Positions 18,168 to 26,789 are shown, numbered from the stretch's first letter. The stretch: 37,364 bases of DNA from an uncultured Bacteroidales bacterium (GCA_947644715.1 CANSAP010000022.1:1-37364), one strand, 5' to 3'. A program made the numbers and translations. The notes: generated by a model from the sequence alone, not told the origin.

Positions 18168-19229
18168 ATGCGGATGGCTTATGCGCCTTACCGGCTGAAG
18201 TTCAAGGAACCCTCCGGAACCTCGCGAGGCATCCTGCATGAGAAGCTCACCTGCCTGATCAAAATCTATGATGAGGCTGACCCGAAGCATTTCGGTATTG
18301 GTGAGGCGGCTCTGTTCGAGGGCTTGAGTAAGGAGGCCGGTGCGGGCTACGAAATAAAGTTGCTTGAGACTCTGGCAAATGTGGCACTGGGTCGTGCTAC
18401 TGACCTCACGGATTTTCCCTCGATTCAGATTGGCCTGGAGCAGGCTATACTGGATTTTTCGGGTGGTTGTCGCGGTTTATATTATCCTTCTGGCTTCACC
18501 CGTGGTGAGGAATCCGTTACCATCAACGGCCTCGTCTGGATGGGTAATTACCGCGAGATGCTCGGAAGGCTTGAACAGAAAATCGAGCAGGGTTTCCGCT
18601 GTGTGAAGCTGAAGATAGGTGCGATTGATTTCGCTGACGAGCTCAGTCTGTTGCGGATGGTGCGCGAACGTTTTTCTGCCGAGACGCTGGAGCTGCGCGT
18701 GGATGCCAACGGAGCCTTCAATATCGGGAATGTCTTCGCTGCGCTGAAGGCGCTTGAACCATTCCGGCTGCACTCGATTGAGCAGCCGGTCAAAGCCGGT
18801 CAGCCGGAATTCATGCGCATGGTCTGCCAGGTGTCGCCAATTCCTGTGGCTCTGGATGAAGAGCTTATCGGAGTGAATCGCGAGGAGGATAAGCGCCGTC
18901 TGCTGGAGGAGATTTCCCCGTCCTATGTGGTGCTGAAGCCGAGCCTTTGCGGCGGTTTCTCCGGCAGTGAGGAATGGATTCGTCTTGCCTCGGAGCGCAG
19001 CATCGGATGGTGGGTTACATCTGCTTTGGAAAGCAATGTAGGCCTGTCGGCTATCGCTCAGTGGGTTAGTACTTTAGGTGTCGATATGCCGCAAGGATTG
19101 GGCACCGGTCAACTCTTTACCAACAATTTCTCTTCGCCGCTTGAGCTGAGGGGGGAAAGACTTTGTTTCAATCCGGAGCTGTTGCCCGTTGACCGTAATC
19201 AGTTTGCAAACCTCGATTGGAGAGAATGA
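18168..19229 (+). CDS. menC: o-Succinylbenzoate synthase (enolase superfamily)
   Basis: An enolase-superfamily dehydratase of 353 residues from the ATG at 18168. An upstream TTG at 18162 is also in frame but less likely. Catalytic residues are visible as VKLKIGAIDF (Lys), LRVDANGAF (Asp), SIEQPV (Glu), DEELIG (Asp) and VLKPSLCGG (Lys), the metal triad and acid/base lysines of MenC/muconate-lactonising relatives. The position between menB and menE makes o-succinylbenzoate synthase the probable function. Its TGA overlaps the menE ATG (ATGA). Confidence 0.93.
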   Translation: MRMAYAPYRLKFKEPSGTSRGILHEKLTCLIKIYDEADPKHFGIGEAALFEGLSKEAGAGYEIKLLETLANVALGRATDLTDFPSIQIGLEQAILDFSGGCRGLYYPSGFTRGEESVTINGLVWMGNYREMLGRLEQKIEQGFRCVKLKIGAIDFADELSLLRMVRERFSAETLELRVDANGAFNIGNVFAALKALEPFRLHSIEQPVKAGQPEFMRMVCQVSPIPVALDEELIGVNREEDKRRLLEEISPSYVVLKPSLCGGFSGSEEWIRLASERSIGWWVTSALESNVGLSAIAQWVSTLGVDMPQGLGTGQLFTNNFSSPLELRGERLCFNPELLPVDRNQFANLDWRE

Positions 19230-20194
19230 CCGTAGATGAGTTCATAGAGGAGTGGGGGAGTGATGTGCCTTATATCGAGGCACACACTTCCGGCTCCACC
19301 GGCACTCCAAAGCTGATTCGTCTTCCCAAATCTCTCGTGGCCGAGTCAGCCCGCCGCTCCATCGCTCACTTCGGTTTGGATGCAAGCTCACGCCTGCACC
19401 TGTGCCTGTCTCCTGACTACATAGCCGGGAAAATGGTGATTGTGCGGGCGCTGTTGTGTGGTGGCGCACTGAGTGTTGAGGCGCCGGCATCTGAACCGTT
19501 TGCTGCCGGTCGGGGTGAAGGTGAGGTGACACTGCTGTCGGTGGTAGGGGCGCAGGTGGCCGGGTTAGAGAAGCGCCGGGCCGGCGGAGAGTTGCCCCAC
19601 ATCCGGCATCTGCTGATTGGAGGTGCACCTTTAACTGAGACTGTTGCTGCTCAGGCTCTTGGCGTGGCAGAGCATGTGTGGGAGAGTTACGGCATGACCG
19701 AGACGGCTTCTCACATAGCCCTGCGTGAAATCGTGTCGCCCGAGGATGTGAGCGTTAAACCGTTTCGGCTGCTATCGGGCATAGAGGCATCTCTGACCCC
19801 TTCAGGTTGTCTCGCGATAGAGTTACCCGGCCGGGATAAGCTGGTGACCAATGATGTGTGCCGGATGCGCGGAGAGCGGGAGTTCTCAGTCGTGGGTCGG
19901 GCTGATAATGTGATTATTACCGGCGGTCTGAAGGTGCATCCTGAGGAGGTCGAAAAGCGGATAGCGCCTCTAATTCCCCATGTCGGAAGTTTCTTTATAG
20001 GCTCACAGCCTGACGCGAAGTGGGGGAGCAGGGTTGTTTTGGTTCTTGAAGGGGCTGATTTGTCAGTGACGGAACGTGAGGAACTGCTGCAGCGCTGTGC
20101 GGAAGTGACCAAGACGCATGAAAAGCCGCGCGACATAATCTGTATGTCGCAGCTGCCTCGCACTTCAACCGGGAAGATAATCAGGAAATTATAA
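19226..20194 (+). CDS. menE: o-Succinylbenzoate-CoA ligase, short form
   Basis: An ANL-family acyl-CoA synthetase of 322 residues from the ATG at 19226, which overlaps the menC stop. It activates o-succinylbenzoate with ATP and CoA. The ATP-binding loop HTSGSTGTPKLIRLPKS begins only about 20 residues from the N-terminus, so most of the usual N-terminal subdomain is missing. This short form is, to my knowledge, common in Bacteroidetes men clusters. Later motifs are ESYGMTETASH, GRADNVIITGGLKVHPEEVE and TSTGKIIRKL with the C-terminal catalytic Lys. The 3-prime end overlaps the convergent nitroreductase gene by 14 nt. Confidence 0.93.
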   Translation: MTVDEFIEEWGSDVPYIEAHTSGSTGTPKLIRLPKSLVAESARRSIAHFGLDASSRLHLCLSPDYIAGKMVIVRALLCGGALSVEAPASEPFAAGRGEGEVTLLSVVGAQVAGLEKRRAGGELPHIRHLLIGGAPLTETVAAQALGVAEHVWESYGMTETASHIALREIVSPEDVSVKPFRLLSGIEASLTPSGCLAIELPGRDKLVTNDVCRMRGEREFSVVGRADNVIITGGLKVHPEEVEKRIAPLIPHVGSFFIGSQPDAKWGSRVVLVLEGADLSVTEREELLQRCAEVTKTHEKPRDIICMSQLPRTSTGKIIRKL

Positions 20195-20780
20195 GCTCAG
20201 ACAGAGGTCGCTTCGGCACATGGTGCACCCCGTCAGTCGTGCGAAAGTACTTGAAATCAGCCTCGGAGGTGCCATCCATCTCTTCAATCACTACCGTCTC
20301 GTCGGGATAGCCTAAGGCCAACACGTAGCGAGGCTCGAGATGCTCCGGCAATTGAAGCTCCTGCTTCAGTTTGGGCGCATTGAAAGCCTTGATTATGCAG
20401 CAGCCGAGTCCCAAGGCAGCTGCGCCGAGAGTGATGGCCTCAAGCTGAAGTCCGTCGTCACAGAGGCAATCCTTGCCGAGGCGGGTGTCAAGACACTGCA
20501 CGAGATAGGCCGTCGGGCGCTGCTCCGGTTCCGGCCCGGCCCACTCCTTGAAGTAGCCGGCCCAGGCCAGCAGAGGGAAGATGGCGTTCATTGATTCGGA
20601 AGATGTCACGGGCTTATAGCGCAGAGGCTGGGCATTACGACCGGAGGCCGTGAAACGCGCCAGCTCAATGAGTGCGCAGAGAGTGTCAGGCTCCACAGGG
20701 TGGTCAGCCTTGAATCGGCGCACGGTGCGGTTGGATTTAATGAGAGCTTTCAGCGCTTCAAAAGAGTGGTTGGTAAGCAT
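20181..20780 (-). CDS. Nitroreductase-family oxidoreductase
   Basis: A 199-residue FMN-dependent nitroreductase-like protein. The N-terminal flavin-binding region has RTVRRFKADHPVEP and ARFTASGRNAQPLRYKPV, the family phosphate-binding and core helix segments. The middle has GAAALGLGCCIIKAFN and LALGYPDE, the conserved FMN loop. Substrates in this family range from quinones to nitro compounds, so the role is open. It is transcribed toward menE and overlaps its end. It has its own promoter in the divergent region shared with the propionate operon. Confidence 0.92.
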   Translation of the reverse strand: MLTNHSFEALKALIKSNRTVRRFKADHPVEPDTLCALIELARFTASGRNAQPLRYKPVTSSESMNAIFPLLAWAGYFKEWAGPEPEQRPTAYLVQCLDTRLGKDCLCDDGLQLEAITLGAAALGLGCCIIKAFNAPKLKQELQLPEHLEPRYVLALGYPDETVVIEEMDGTSEADFKYFRTTDGVHHVPKRPLSELIIS

Positions 20781-20800
20781 AATGGGGAATGTTGATGATT

Positions 20801-20808
20801 CAAAATTA
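20801..20808 (-). promoter_or_regulatory. Probable nitroreductase promoter (-7 box)
   Basis: TAATTTTG on the minus strand fits the TAnnTTTG consensus, 20 nt upstream of the nitroreductase ATG. The -33 element is weak. Confidence 0.5.
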
Positions 20809-20859
20809 ATAAAAAAAACGGAGATAATCGGGGCGTGTTAAAAAAACTTGACAAAATGA

Positions 20860-20890
20860 TTCGTTAATCGGGAATGTTTTCGTATATTTG
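20860..20890 (+). promoter_or_regulatory. Probable promoter of the methylmalonyl-CoA operon
   Basis: TATATTTG (20883-20890) matches the -7 consensus, with a TTCG-like -33 candidate 19 nt upstream. The leader before the epimerase ATG is about 75 nt. Confidence 0.5.
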
Positions 20891-20969
20891 CACCGGATTT
20901 GAGGGTCGCGAGCCTGAGAGTCCGAGACTGTAACATAACCAACAAATAACCTTATTAATATCAGCAGAG

Positions 20970-21392
20970 ATGAAAATTTCTCACATTGAACACATCGGCA
21001 TCGCCGTTCCTAATCTCGACGAAGCCATCGCTTACTACGAAAACGTGCTTGGTCTGAAGTGCTACAAGAAAGAAGTGGTTGAAGACCAGAAGGTTACAAC
21101 CGCCTTTATCCAGGTTGGCGACGTTAAAATCGAGCTTCTTGAAGCAACTTCGCCTGACAGCACAATAGCCAAATTCATTGAGAAGAATGGCGGTAAGGGT
21201 GGCATGCACCACATGGCATTCGCTGTGGAAGACGGTGTGGCCGAAGCTTTGGCCGAATGTGAGGAAAAGGGTGTTCGTCTGATTGACAAGGCTCCCCGCG
21301 GCGGCGCCGATGGTCTGCAGATTGCATTCCTGCATCCGAAGAACACTCAGGCAGTGCTCACCGAGCTTTGCGAAGATCCCGCTAAGAAATAA
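20970..21392 (+). CDS. mce: Methylmalonyl-CoA epimerase
   Basis: A VOC-superfamily protein of 140 residues, converting between (R)- and (S)-methylmalonyl-CoA. The N-terminal EHIGIAVPNLDEAI carries the first metal His, and later GMHHMAFAVEDG and the ELLEAT and IAFLHPKNT segments complete the usual 2-His/Glu metal sites. It leads the operon for the succinate-to-propionate route. A strong hairpin (21412-21446) separates it from the carboxyltransferase gene. The classification is supported by both motifs and neighbours. Confidence 0.95.
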   Translation: MKISHIEHIGIAVPNLDEAIAYYENVLGLKCYKKEVVEDQKVTTAFIQVGDVKIELLEATSPDSTIAKFIEKNGGKGGMHHMAFAVEDGVAEALAECEEKGVRLIDKAPRGGADGLQIAFLHPKNTQAVLTELCEDPAKK

Positions 21393-21411
21393 ACAAATTC
21401 CCAACATAGCC

Positions 21412-21446
21412 ACCCACATCCCCGCTCAAAATGCGCCGATGTGGGT
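21412..21446 (+). other. Intercistronic hairpin between epimerase and carboxyltransferase genes
   Basis: ACCCACATC and GATGTGGGT form a perfect 9-bp stem with a 17-nt loop. There is no U-run directly after it, so it is more likely an mRNA processing or stability element, or an attenuator, than a full terminator. Confidence 0.6.
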
Positions 21447-21471
21447 TTGGCGTAACATCTAAACACACACA

Positions 21472-23028
21472 ATGAGCAAGCAGACTGAAAAGATTCAAGA
21501 GCTTATTGACAAGCGCGCCGAAGCCCGTCTGGGTGGTGGCGAAAAGGCTATCGAGAAGCAGCACGCCAAGGGCAAATACACTGCCCGCGAGCGCATTGCA
21601 CAGCTTCTTGACGAGGGTTCCTTTGAGGAACTCGACATGTTCGTGACCTACCGTTGCACCAACTTCGGCATGGACGAGAAGAAGCACCCCCTGGGTGACG
21701 GCGTTGTGACCGGCTTCGGCACAATCGATGGTCGTCTCGTCTATGTTTTCGCACAGGACTTCACCGTGCTGGGCGGCTCCCTGTCAGAGACTATGGCTCA
21801 GAAGATCTGCAAAGTGATGGATCTTGCCATGGAGATGGGTGCTCCCGTTATCGGCCTGAATGACTCGGGCGGTGCCCGTATTCAGGAGGGTATCAACGCT
21901 CTCGCCGGCTATGCAGAGATTTTCTCACGCAATATTCAGGCTTCAGGCGTAGTGCCCCAGATTTCAGCTATCCTCGGCCCCTGCGCAGGTGGTGCCGTTT
22001 ACTCCCCCGCACTGACTGACTTCACAATCATGAGCAAGGGCATCAGCTACATGTTCCTGACCGGCCCCTCTGTTGTGAAGACCGTTACCGGCGAGGATGT
22101 GACTCAGGAGCAGCTCGGCGGTGCCAGCGTGCATGCCACCAAGAGCGGCGTGACTCACTTCGCCACTGAAGATGGTGAAGAGGCTATCGCCCTGATTCGC
22201 AAGCTCATCAGCTTCATCCCGCAGAACAACCTCGAGGAGACCCCGCTCCAGCCCTGCGACGACCCCATCGATCGTCTCGAAGACAAGCTCAACGAAATCG
22301 TGCCCGATAACCCGAACAAGGCTTATGACATGTATGAGGTTATCGGCTCAATCATTGACAACGGCGAATTCCTCGAAGTGCAGCGTGACTATGCCAAGAA
22401 CATCATCGTTGGTTTTGCCCGCATGAACGGCCAGAGCGTAGGCGTGGTTGCCAACCAGCCCAAGGTGCTCGCAGGTGTGCTTGACTCCAACGCATCACGC
22501 AAGGCTGCCCGCTTCGTTCGCTTCTGCGACGCCTTCAATATCCCCTTGGTAACTCTGGTGGATGTGCCCGGCTTCCTGCCCGGCACCGGCCAGGAGTATA
22601 ACGGTGTTATCCTGCATGGTGCCAAGCTGCTCTACGCTTACGGCGAAGCCACTGTGCCCAAGGTGACCGTTACTCTGCGTAAGAGCTACGGCGGTTCTCA
22701 CATCGTGATGAGCTGCAAGCAGCTGCGCGGTGACATGAACTATGCTTGGCCCTCAGCTGAGATTGCAGTTATGGGTGCAGCCGGTGCAGCCGGTGTGCTC
22801 TATGCAAAGCAGGCTAAGGAAGCTGCTGACCCGAAGGCATTCATCAAGGAGAAGGAGGAGGAATACAACAAGCTCTTCGCTAACCCCTACAATGCAGCCA
22901 AGTATGGCTACATCGATGATGTAATCGAACCCCGCAACACCCGCTTCCGCGTAATCCGCGCCCTGCAGATGCTCGCCACCAAGAAGGTGACTAACCCTGC
23001 CAAGAAGCACGGCAATATACCCCTCTAA
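21472..23028 (+). CDS. mmdA: Methylmalonyl-CoA decarboxylase / propionyl-CoA carboxylase carboxyltransferase subunit
   Basis: A biotin-dependent carboxyltransferase of 518 residues with the paired crotonase-like N and C halves of the acyl-CoA carboxylase beta family. Visible features are [66 protein letters not shown] and [11 protein letters not shown], and the C-terminal [10 protein letters not shown] segment. With the OadG-like, biotin carrier and OadB-like proteins encoded downstream it should form a Na+-translocating methylmalonyl-CoA decarboxylase that makes propionyl-CoA. A soluble propionyl-CoA carboxylase is a less likely role in this context. Confidence 0.95.
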   Translation: MSKQTEKIQELIDKRAEARLGGGEKAIEKQHAKGKYTARERIAQLLDEGSFEELDMFVTYRCTNFGMDEKKHPLGDGVVTGFGTIDGRLVYVFAQDFTVLGGSLSETMAQKICKVMDLAMEMGAPVIGLNDSGGARIQEGINALAGYAEIFSRNIQASGVVPQISAILGPCAGGAVYSPALTDFTIMSKGISYMFLTGPSVVKTVTGEDVTQEQLGGASVHATKSGVTHFATEDGEEAIALIRKLISFIPQNNLEETPLQPCDDPIDRLEDKLNEIVPDNPNKAYDMYEVIGSIIDNGEFLEVQRDYAKNIIVGFARMNGQSVGVVANQPKVLAGVLDSNASRKAARFVRFCDAFNIPLVTLVDVPGFLPGTGQEYNGVILHGAKLLYAYGEATVPKVTVTLRKSYGGSHIVMSCKQLRGDMNYAWPSAEIAVMGAAGAAGVLYAKQAKEAADPKAFIKEKEEEYNKLFANPYNAAKYGYIDDVIEPRNTRFRVIRALQMLATKKVTNPAKKHGNIPL

Positions 23029-23039
23029 CAAGCTGACCT

Positions 23040-23093
23040 GCGGAGGGGAGAGGCTCTGCGGAGCATTTCATGCGGAATTCCTCTCCCCTCCGC
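23040..23093 (+). other. Very strong intercistronic hairpin after mmdA
   Basis: A perfect 14-bp stem, GCGGAGGGGAGAGG with CCTCTCCCCTCCGC, encloses a 26-nt loop just after the mmdA stop. No U-run follows, so an RNA-stability or processing role is more likely than termination. Confidence 0.7.
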
Positions 23094-23101
23094 TCAGGAC
23101 T

Positions 23102-23130
23102 CACTTCCGCCCCTGCATCGGGCGGGAGTG
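23102..23130 (+). other. Second tandem intercistronic hairpin
   Basis: CACTTCCGCCC and GGGCGGGAGTG form an 11-bp stem (one G-U pair) with a 7-nt loop. It lies right after the 23040-23093 hairpin and before the next gene. Confidence 0.65.
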
Positions 23131-23155
23131 GGTCTGATAACATAACATGCTAACA

Positions 23156-23752
23156 ATGAAGAAATACGTATTAAGATTTGCCCTGGTTGCGGCTCTGCTC
23201 GGAGCGCCTGCTGCTCAGATGGCCGCTCAGGATGAGCCGGTTATCGAAGAGAAGGTGGTGAGCGTTGTCCAGCAGGGTGACGAGACCATCATCACTGTTG
23301 ACGGCGAGGAGTTTTTGCTTGACACGGATGAGTATGAGGCTGAATTGAGCCGAGGTCTGACCCCCGCGAAGATTGCCAACAACAAGCGCATCTCCGAGGC
23401 TGACAGCAGCGGCGTTGGCGTGACCGTAATGGCCATGTGCATTGTGCTGGGCGCGCTGATTGTGCTTAGCCTTCTGTTTATGTTCTTCGGTAAAGTGTTC
23501 ACCCGCTCCCACAGCAAGAAAAAGCGTGAGGCTCAGGGCGTGCACCCCGATGATGAGGAGCATGACGATTCTCTGGCTCACGGCGAGGTGATTGCCGCAA
23601 TAGCCGCCGCTCTCGACGAGCACTTCAACAGCAAGCACGATATTGAAGATACGGTGCTGACTATCCGTCGCATGAAGCGTGCTTATTCTCCTTGGAATTC
23701 TAAAATTTACAACATGCGCGAGGTTCCCACCCTGCGCCGCAACATCCGGTGA
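23156..23752 (+). CDS. OadG-family gamma subunit of a Na+-pumping decarboxylase, extended form
   Basis: A 198-residue protein from the ATG at 23156 (an ATG at 23147 adds three residues). It starts with a signal-like segment (KYVLRFALVAALLGAPAAQ), followed by an acidic extracytoplasmic region (about 28-85), one transmembrane helix (VTVMAMCIVLGALIVLSLLF) and a charged cytoplasmic tail. The SSGVGVTVMAMCIVLGAL helix region is OadG-like. In the decarboxylase complex this subunit helps anchor and assemble the carboxyltransferase on the membrane. It is longer than classical OadG (about 80-90 residues), the extra part being the periplasmic-side domain and the C-terminal tail. Context between mmdA and the biotin carrier gene supports the call. 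Confidence 0.85.
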   Translation: MKKYVLRFALVAALLGAPAAQMAAQDEPVIEEKVVSVVQQGDETIITVDGEEFLLDTDEYEAELSRGLTPAKIANNKRISEADSSGVGVTVMAMCIVLGALIVLSLLFMFFGKVFTRSHSKKKREAQGVHPDDEEHDDSLAHGEVIAAIAAALDEHFNSKHDIEDTVLTIRRMKRAYSPWNSKIYNMREVPTLRRNIR

Positions 23753-23785
23753 GGTTCCCGGTTTTGCAATAAAACTTGAATCGCA

Positions 23786-24229
23786 ATGAAAGAATATAAG
23801 TATAAGATTAACGGTATGAAATTTACCGTAGGTGTGGGCGAGATTGTCGACGACACCATCAATGTGGAGGTAAACGGCACCCCTTACAAGGTGGAGCTTG
23901 ACGAAAGCCAGAAGGCCAAGAAGATTACTGTGGCTGCCCCCAAGAAGGCTGCCGCCGCTCCTCGCAACGAAAGCGGAGAGAAGGTAATCAGCAAGCCCAC
24001 AGCCGCTTCCGCAGGCGCAGGTGCTGTGAAGAGCCCGCTCCCCGGCACTATCCTCAGCTTCAATGTGAATGTGGGTGACACCGTTGCTGCCGGTGACACT
24101 GTCTGCATCCTTGAGGCCATGAAGATGGAGAACGATGTGCACTGCACCACCGGTGGCACCGTGAAGAAGATTCTCGTGGGTGTAGGTGACTCCGTGCTTG
24201 AGGGCACTGACCTGATGATTATCGAGTAA
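23786..24229 (+). CDS. mmdC: Biotin carboxyl carrier subunit of methylmalonyl-CoA decarboxylase
   Basis: A 147-residue biotinyl carrier. The N-terminal domain (KEYKYKINGMKFTVGVGEI) is followed by an Ala/Pro/Lys-rich linker (about 50-80) and the C-terminal biotinyl domain with VKSPLPGTILSF and the biotinylation motif EAMKMEN (the Lys is biotinylated). It carries CO2 from the carboxyltransferase to the membrane beta subunit. It lies 33 nt after the OadG-like gene, with another hairpin before the beta subunit gene. Confidence 0.96.
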   Translation: MKEYKYKINGMKFTVGVGEIVDDTINVEVNGTPYKVELDESQKAKKITVAAPKKAAAAPRNESGEKVISKPTAASAGAGAVKSPLPGTILSFNVNVGDTVAAGDTVCILEAMKMENDVHCTTGGTVKKILVGVGDSVLEGTDLMIIE

Positions 24230-24245
24230 TCCCGCTCTGTGAACC

Positions 24246-24285
24246 TCGACGACTCGGCTGTCGCCTCCCGCGAGGAGTCGGTCGA
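24246..24285 (+). other. Intercistronic hairpin before the beta subunit gene
   Basis: TCGACGACTC pairs with GAGTCGGTCGA with one bulged G, and an inner CCTC/GAGG stem is possible. It is the third junction of this operon to hold a strong hairpin. Confidence 0.6.
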
Positions 24286-24314
24286 ATCGTCGAAAGCTAA
24301 TTACCAAAACCTAT

Positions 24315-25481
24315 ATGATACTTACAGACATGTCTTTCGGTCAGTTCCTGAGCGAGAGCGTACAACAATTCTGGCAGTTCACCGGCTTCTCACACTGCGA
24401 GTGGACTAATCTGGTGATGCTCGTTGTGGGCATCTTCTTCCTCTACCTGGCCATCAAGCGCAACTTCGAGCCTCTGCTCCTTGTGCCTATCGGCTTCGGT
24501 ATGCTCATCGGCAACATTCCTTTCCCCACCGGCATGGAAATTGGCATCTATGAGGAGGGCTCCGTGCTTAATATCCTTTATAATGGTGTGGCACGCGGCT
24601 GGTATCCTCCGCTCATTTTCCTCGGCATTGGTGCTATGACTGACTTCGGTGCACTCTTGGCAAATCCGAAACTGATGATTATCGGTGCCTGCGCTCAGTT
24701 TGGCATCTTCGGTGCTTACATCCTCTCGCTTGCCCTTGGCTTCGACCCGATGTCGGCCGGCTGTGTAGCCATCATCGGCGGTGCTGACGGACCTACCGCA
24801 ATCTTCCTTACCTCCAAGCTGAACGCCAACCTGCTGGGTGCAGTAGCCGTGTCCGCATATTCCTACATGGCTCTTATCCCCCTGATTCAGCCCCCCTTGA
24901 TGCGCCTGTTCACCACCAAGAAAGAGCGCCTGATTAAGATGAAACCGGCTCGAGTGGTTTCACAGAGCGAGAAGATTATCTTCCCCATCGTGGGCCTGAT
25001 TCTGACCTGCTTCGTAGTTCCCTCCGGCCTGCCTCTGCTTGGTATGCTCTTCTTCGGCAACCTGCTGCGTGAGAGCGGTGTGACCACCCGTTTGGCCAAG
25101 ACTGCCAGCAACGCGATGACCGACATCGTGACCATCCTGTTGGGTCTTACCGTAGGCGCCTCCACTCAGGCTGATAAGTTCCTGACTGTTGACACCATCA
25201 AGATTTTTGCCCTCGGCTTCCTGGCCTTCATCATTGCCTCCTCTGCCGGTGTGCTGAGCGTTAAGCTCTTCAACCTTTTCCTGAGCAAAGACAAGAAAAT
25301 CAACCCGCTCATTGGCAATGCAGGTGTATCAGCCGTGCCTATGGCAGCCCGCATCTCCAACAACGTTGGTCTCGAATATGATCCGACCAACTATCTGCTG
25401 ATGCACGCTATGGGTCCGAACGTTGCCGGTGTAATCGGCAGCGCTGTGGCAGCCGGTGTGCTGCTGAGCTTCCTTGGCTGA
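24315..25481 (+). CDS. mmdB: Na+-translocating decarboxylase beta subunit
   Basis: A 388-residue integral membrane protein of the OadB/MmdB family. It decarboxylates carboxybiotin and pumps Na+ out of the cell. About nine to eleven hydrophobic helices are seen. Family motifs are IGFGMLIGNIPF, IGAMTDFGALLANPKL, GCVAIIGGADGPTAIFLT (the region with the Asp implicated in Na+ coupling), and the C-terminal GNAGVSAVPMAARISN and NYLLMHAMGPNVAGVIGSA. With the preceding genes this completes a full decarboxylase. It is the last gene of the operon, followed by a rho-independent terminator. Confidence 0.97.
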   Translation: MILTDMSFGQFLSESVQQFWQFTGFSHCEWTNLVMLVVGIFFLYLAIKRNFEPLLLVPIGFGMLIGNIPFPTGMEIGIYEEGSVLNILYNGVARGWYPPLIFLGIGAMTDFGALLANPKLMIIGACAQFGIFGAYILSLALGFDPMSAGCVAIIGGADGPTAIFLTSKLNANLLGAVAVSAYSYMALIPLIQPPLMRLFTTKKERLIKMKPARVVSQSEKIIFPIVGLILTCFVVPSGLPLLGMLFFGNLLRESGVTTRLAKTASNAMTDIVTILLGLTVGASTQADKFLTVDTIKIFALGFLAFIIASSAGVLSVKLFNLFLSKDKKINPLIGNAGVSAVPMAARISNNVGLEYDPTNYLLMHAMGPNVAGVIGSAVAAGVLLSFLG

Positions 25482-25509
25482 TAAGCAGAATACTTTCTCT
25501 GATACTCAT

Positions 25510-25544
25510 AAACAGCGACTCCATGGCGGAGCCGCTGTTTTTTT
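25510..25544 (+). terminator. Rho-independent terminator of the propionate operon
   Basis: AAACAGCGACTCC and GGAGCCGCTGTTT form a long stem with one mismatch and a short loop, followed by a run of Ts. It lies 28 nt after the mmdB stop. Confidence 0.88.
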
Positions 25545-25738
25545 GCCAGTCAGAGCCGAGTAAGGGACAGAATATTAAAAAAATGTGACATGCCTGCGAA
25601 CAATCATCGGTACAGCTGCGTTACAATAATGAAAGCGCCCCGGGGATGTTAACCTTCGCTCCGCTTCCATGATTTTCAGAACGTTTTCCTTCCCCCGGGC
25701 GACGCTACGCCGAGGGTAATTAAACCACTCAAAATCCA

Positions 25739-26074
25739 ATGGTAACTAAAGATGTAATACAGGAAATATACAAGAGGTACAGCACGCCTCCGAAAGATGT
25801 GGCGACGCTGCAGCTTCCTCGTTACATTGAGTTATTGCGCAGCCATCATAATCTTGCCATTGATGGCGAAGAGATAATCAATCGCGACCTGGAGGAGTTC
25901 AATCCGTTTCGTCGTTTGCTGATGAGACGGTTGACAGCTGTGCTCAATTTTGAGAAGGTGGTGGCTTTTGCTTTCAACAAACACATCATATTCTTCGATA
26001 AGGAAGGAGAGGGAATGCATGTGCATTTCAAACCCGAAAAACGCAGCCTACTCTCCCGTCTGTTTGGACGTTGA
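25739..26074 (+). CDS. Hypothetical protein, 111 residues
   Basis: I do not recognise this family. The protein is a soluble alpha/beta sequence with no signal peptide or membrane segment. It begins with an amphipathic helix (KDVIQEIYKRY), has a charged middle (LEEFNPFRRLLMRR), then hydrophobic strands (KVVAFAFNKHIIFFD) and a basic tail (KPEKRSLLSRLFGR). Base composition resembles the core genes. It is the last core-like gene before the phage-derived part. The 257-nt space upstream holds the operon terminator and an imperfect GC-rich inverted repeat (around 25637-25702), with no clear promoter box. Confidence 0.7.
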   Translation: MVTKDVIQEIYKRYSTPPKDVATLQLPRYIELLRSHHNLAIDGEEIINRDLEEFNPFRRLLMRRLTAVLNFEKVVAFAFNKHIIFFDKEGEGMHVHFKPEKRSLLSRLFGR

Positions 26075-26085
26075 CCTCGATACTC

Positions 26086-26132
26086 TCCGGTAGCGGAAGC
26101 AGGGCATGAAGAGGTATTATCCGCTATCGGGA
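26086..26132 (+). terminator. Hairpin downstream of the 111-residue gene
   Basis: TCCGGTAGCGGA pairs with TCCGCTATCGGGA (with G-U pairs), forming a stem of about 12 bp just after the gene. There is no U-run, so termination is uncertain. Confidence 0.4.
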
Positions 26133-26199
26133 AGAATTCTTCAAGCATGATTAATGCTGTTTCAATGAATCAGCTTAAACAGTTTCTAAGAATTACATC

Positions 26200-26685
26200 A
26201 TGGTCAAAAGCAAGTTGTGGAACATTGTCAATAGCCACCCACCGCAACAAGACCGTAGTATTTTACTTCGATGCACCGCCCTCGGCTCAAACTATGCCGT
26301 CAACGACCAGGACTTCCGTTGGTGGGTGGTGCACGAGTTCGAGCGCCACGGTTGGACGGTCGAGTCCGTATATCTCGGCAACGCCATGCGCAAGGAGGAA
26401 AAATACCTCCTCATCAACCAAGCCTTTGCCGGTAAGCAACGCCTGATGCCCTTCTTCAACCGCTCCAACAACGAAGACCTTATCCTCGCCATTCAGTCAG
26501 CCGGTGTGCGCCGTGGCCGCAACGGCTTCGACAAAGACAAGTCCGGCGAAAAGCTCGCCGAGAGCGAGGAAGACCTGCTCGAACACCGCACCGACGGCAC
26601 CGATGCTTTCGATACCCTCTACATCGGTTGCGAAAAATTTCCTTACAGAGAGGCGTTTAGCCTACCTACTACGGGGATTTTGTAG
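26200..26685 (+). pseudogene. Frameshifted C-terminal fragment of a phage terminase large subunit
   Basis: The 161-codon frame contains sequence I associate with the C-terminal nuclease part of terminases of Bacteroidales phages: LGSNYAVNDQDF, VYLGNAMRKEEKYLLIN, NNEDLILAIQ, GFDKDKSGEKLAESEED and RTDGTDAFDTLYIG. The terminase-like segment HRNKTVVFYFDA just before it is in a different frame (ending near 26274). Adding one base in GATGCACCGCC would join them as FYFDATALGSNYAVNDQDF. So the gene is broken by a one-base deletion and also lacks its N-terminal ATPase part. The last about ten residues look unrelated to a terminase end. It marks a prophage remnant. Confidence 0.78.
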
Positions 26686-26789
26686 CGCAAGGCTGTAACC
26701 GCGAAGCAGGGTGAGGCTTGACCGAGCCAAAAATTTCCCTATTGCGACTCTTTCTCCCTCTCAGTATCAGGAGTTTCATAAAATTTTCG

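Noticed and set aside
26147..26446. 99-codon frame as a separate gene
   Set aside because: Only its HRNKTVVFYFDA segment is meaningful, as part of the frameshifted terminase. The remainder is out of frame.
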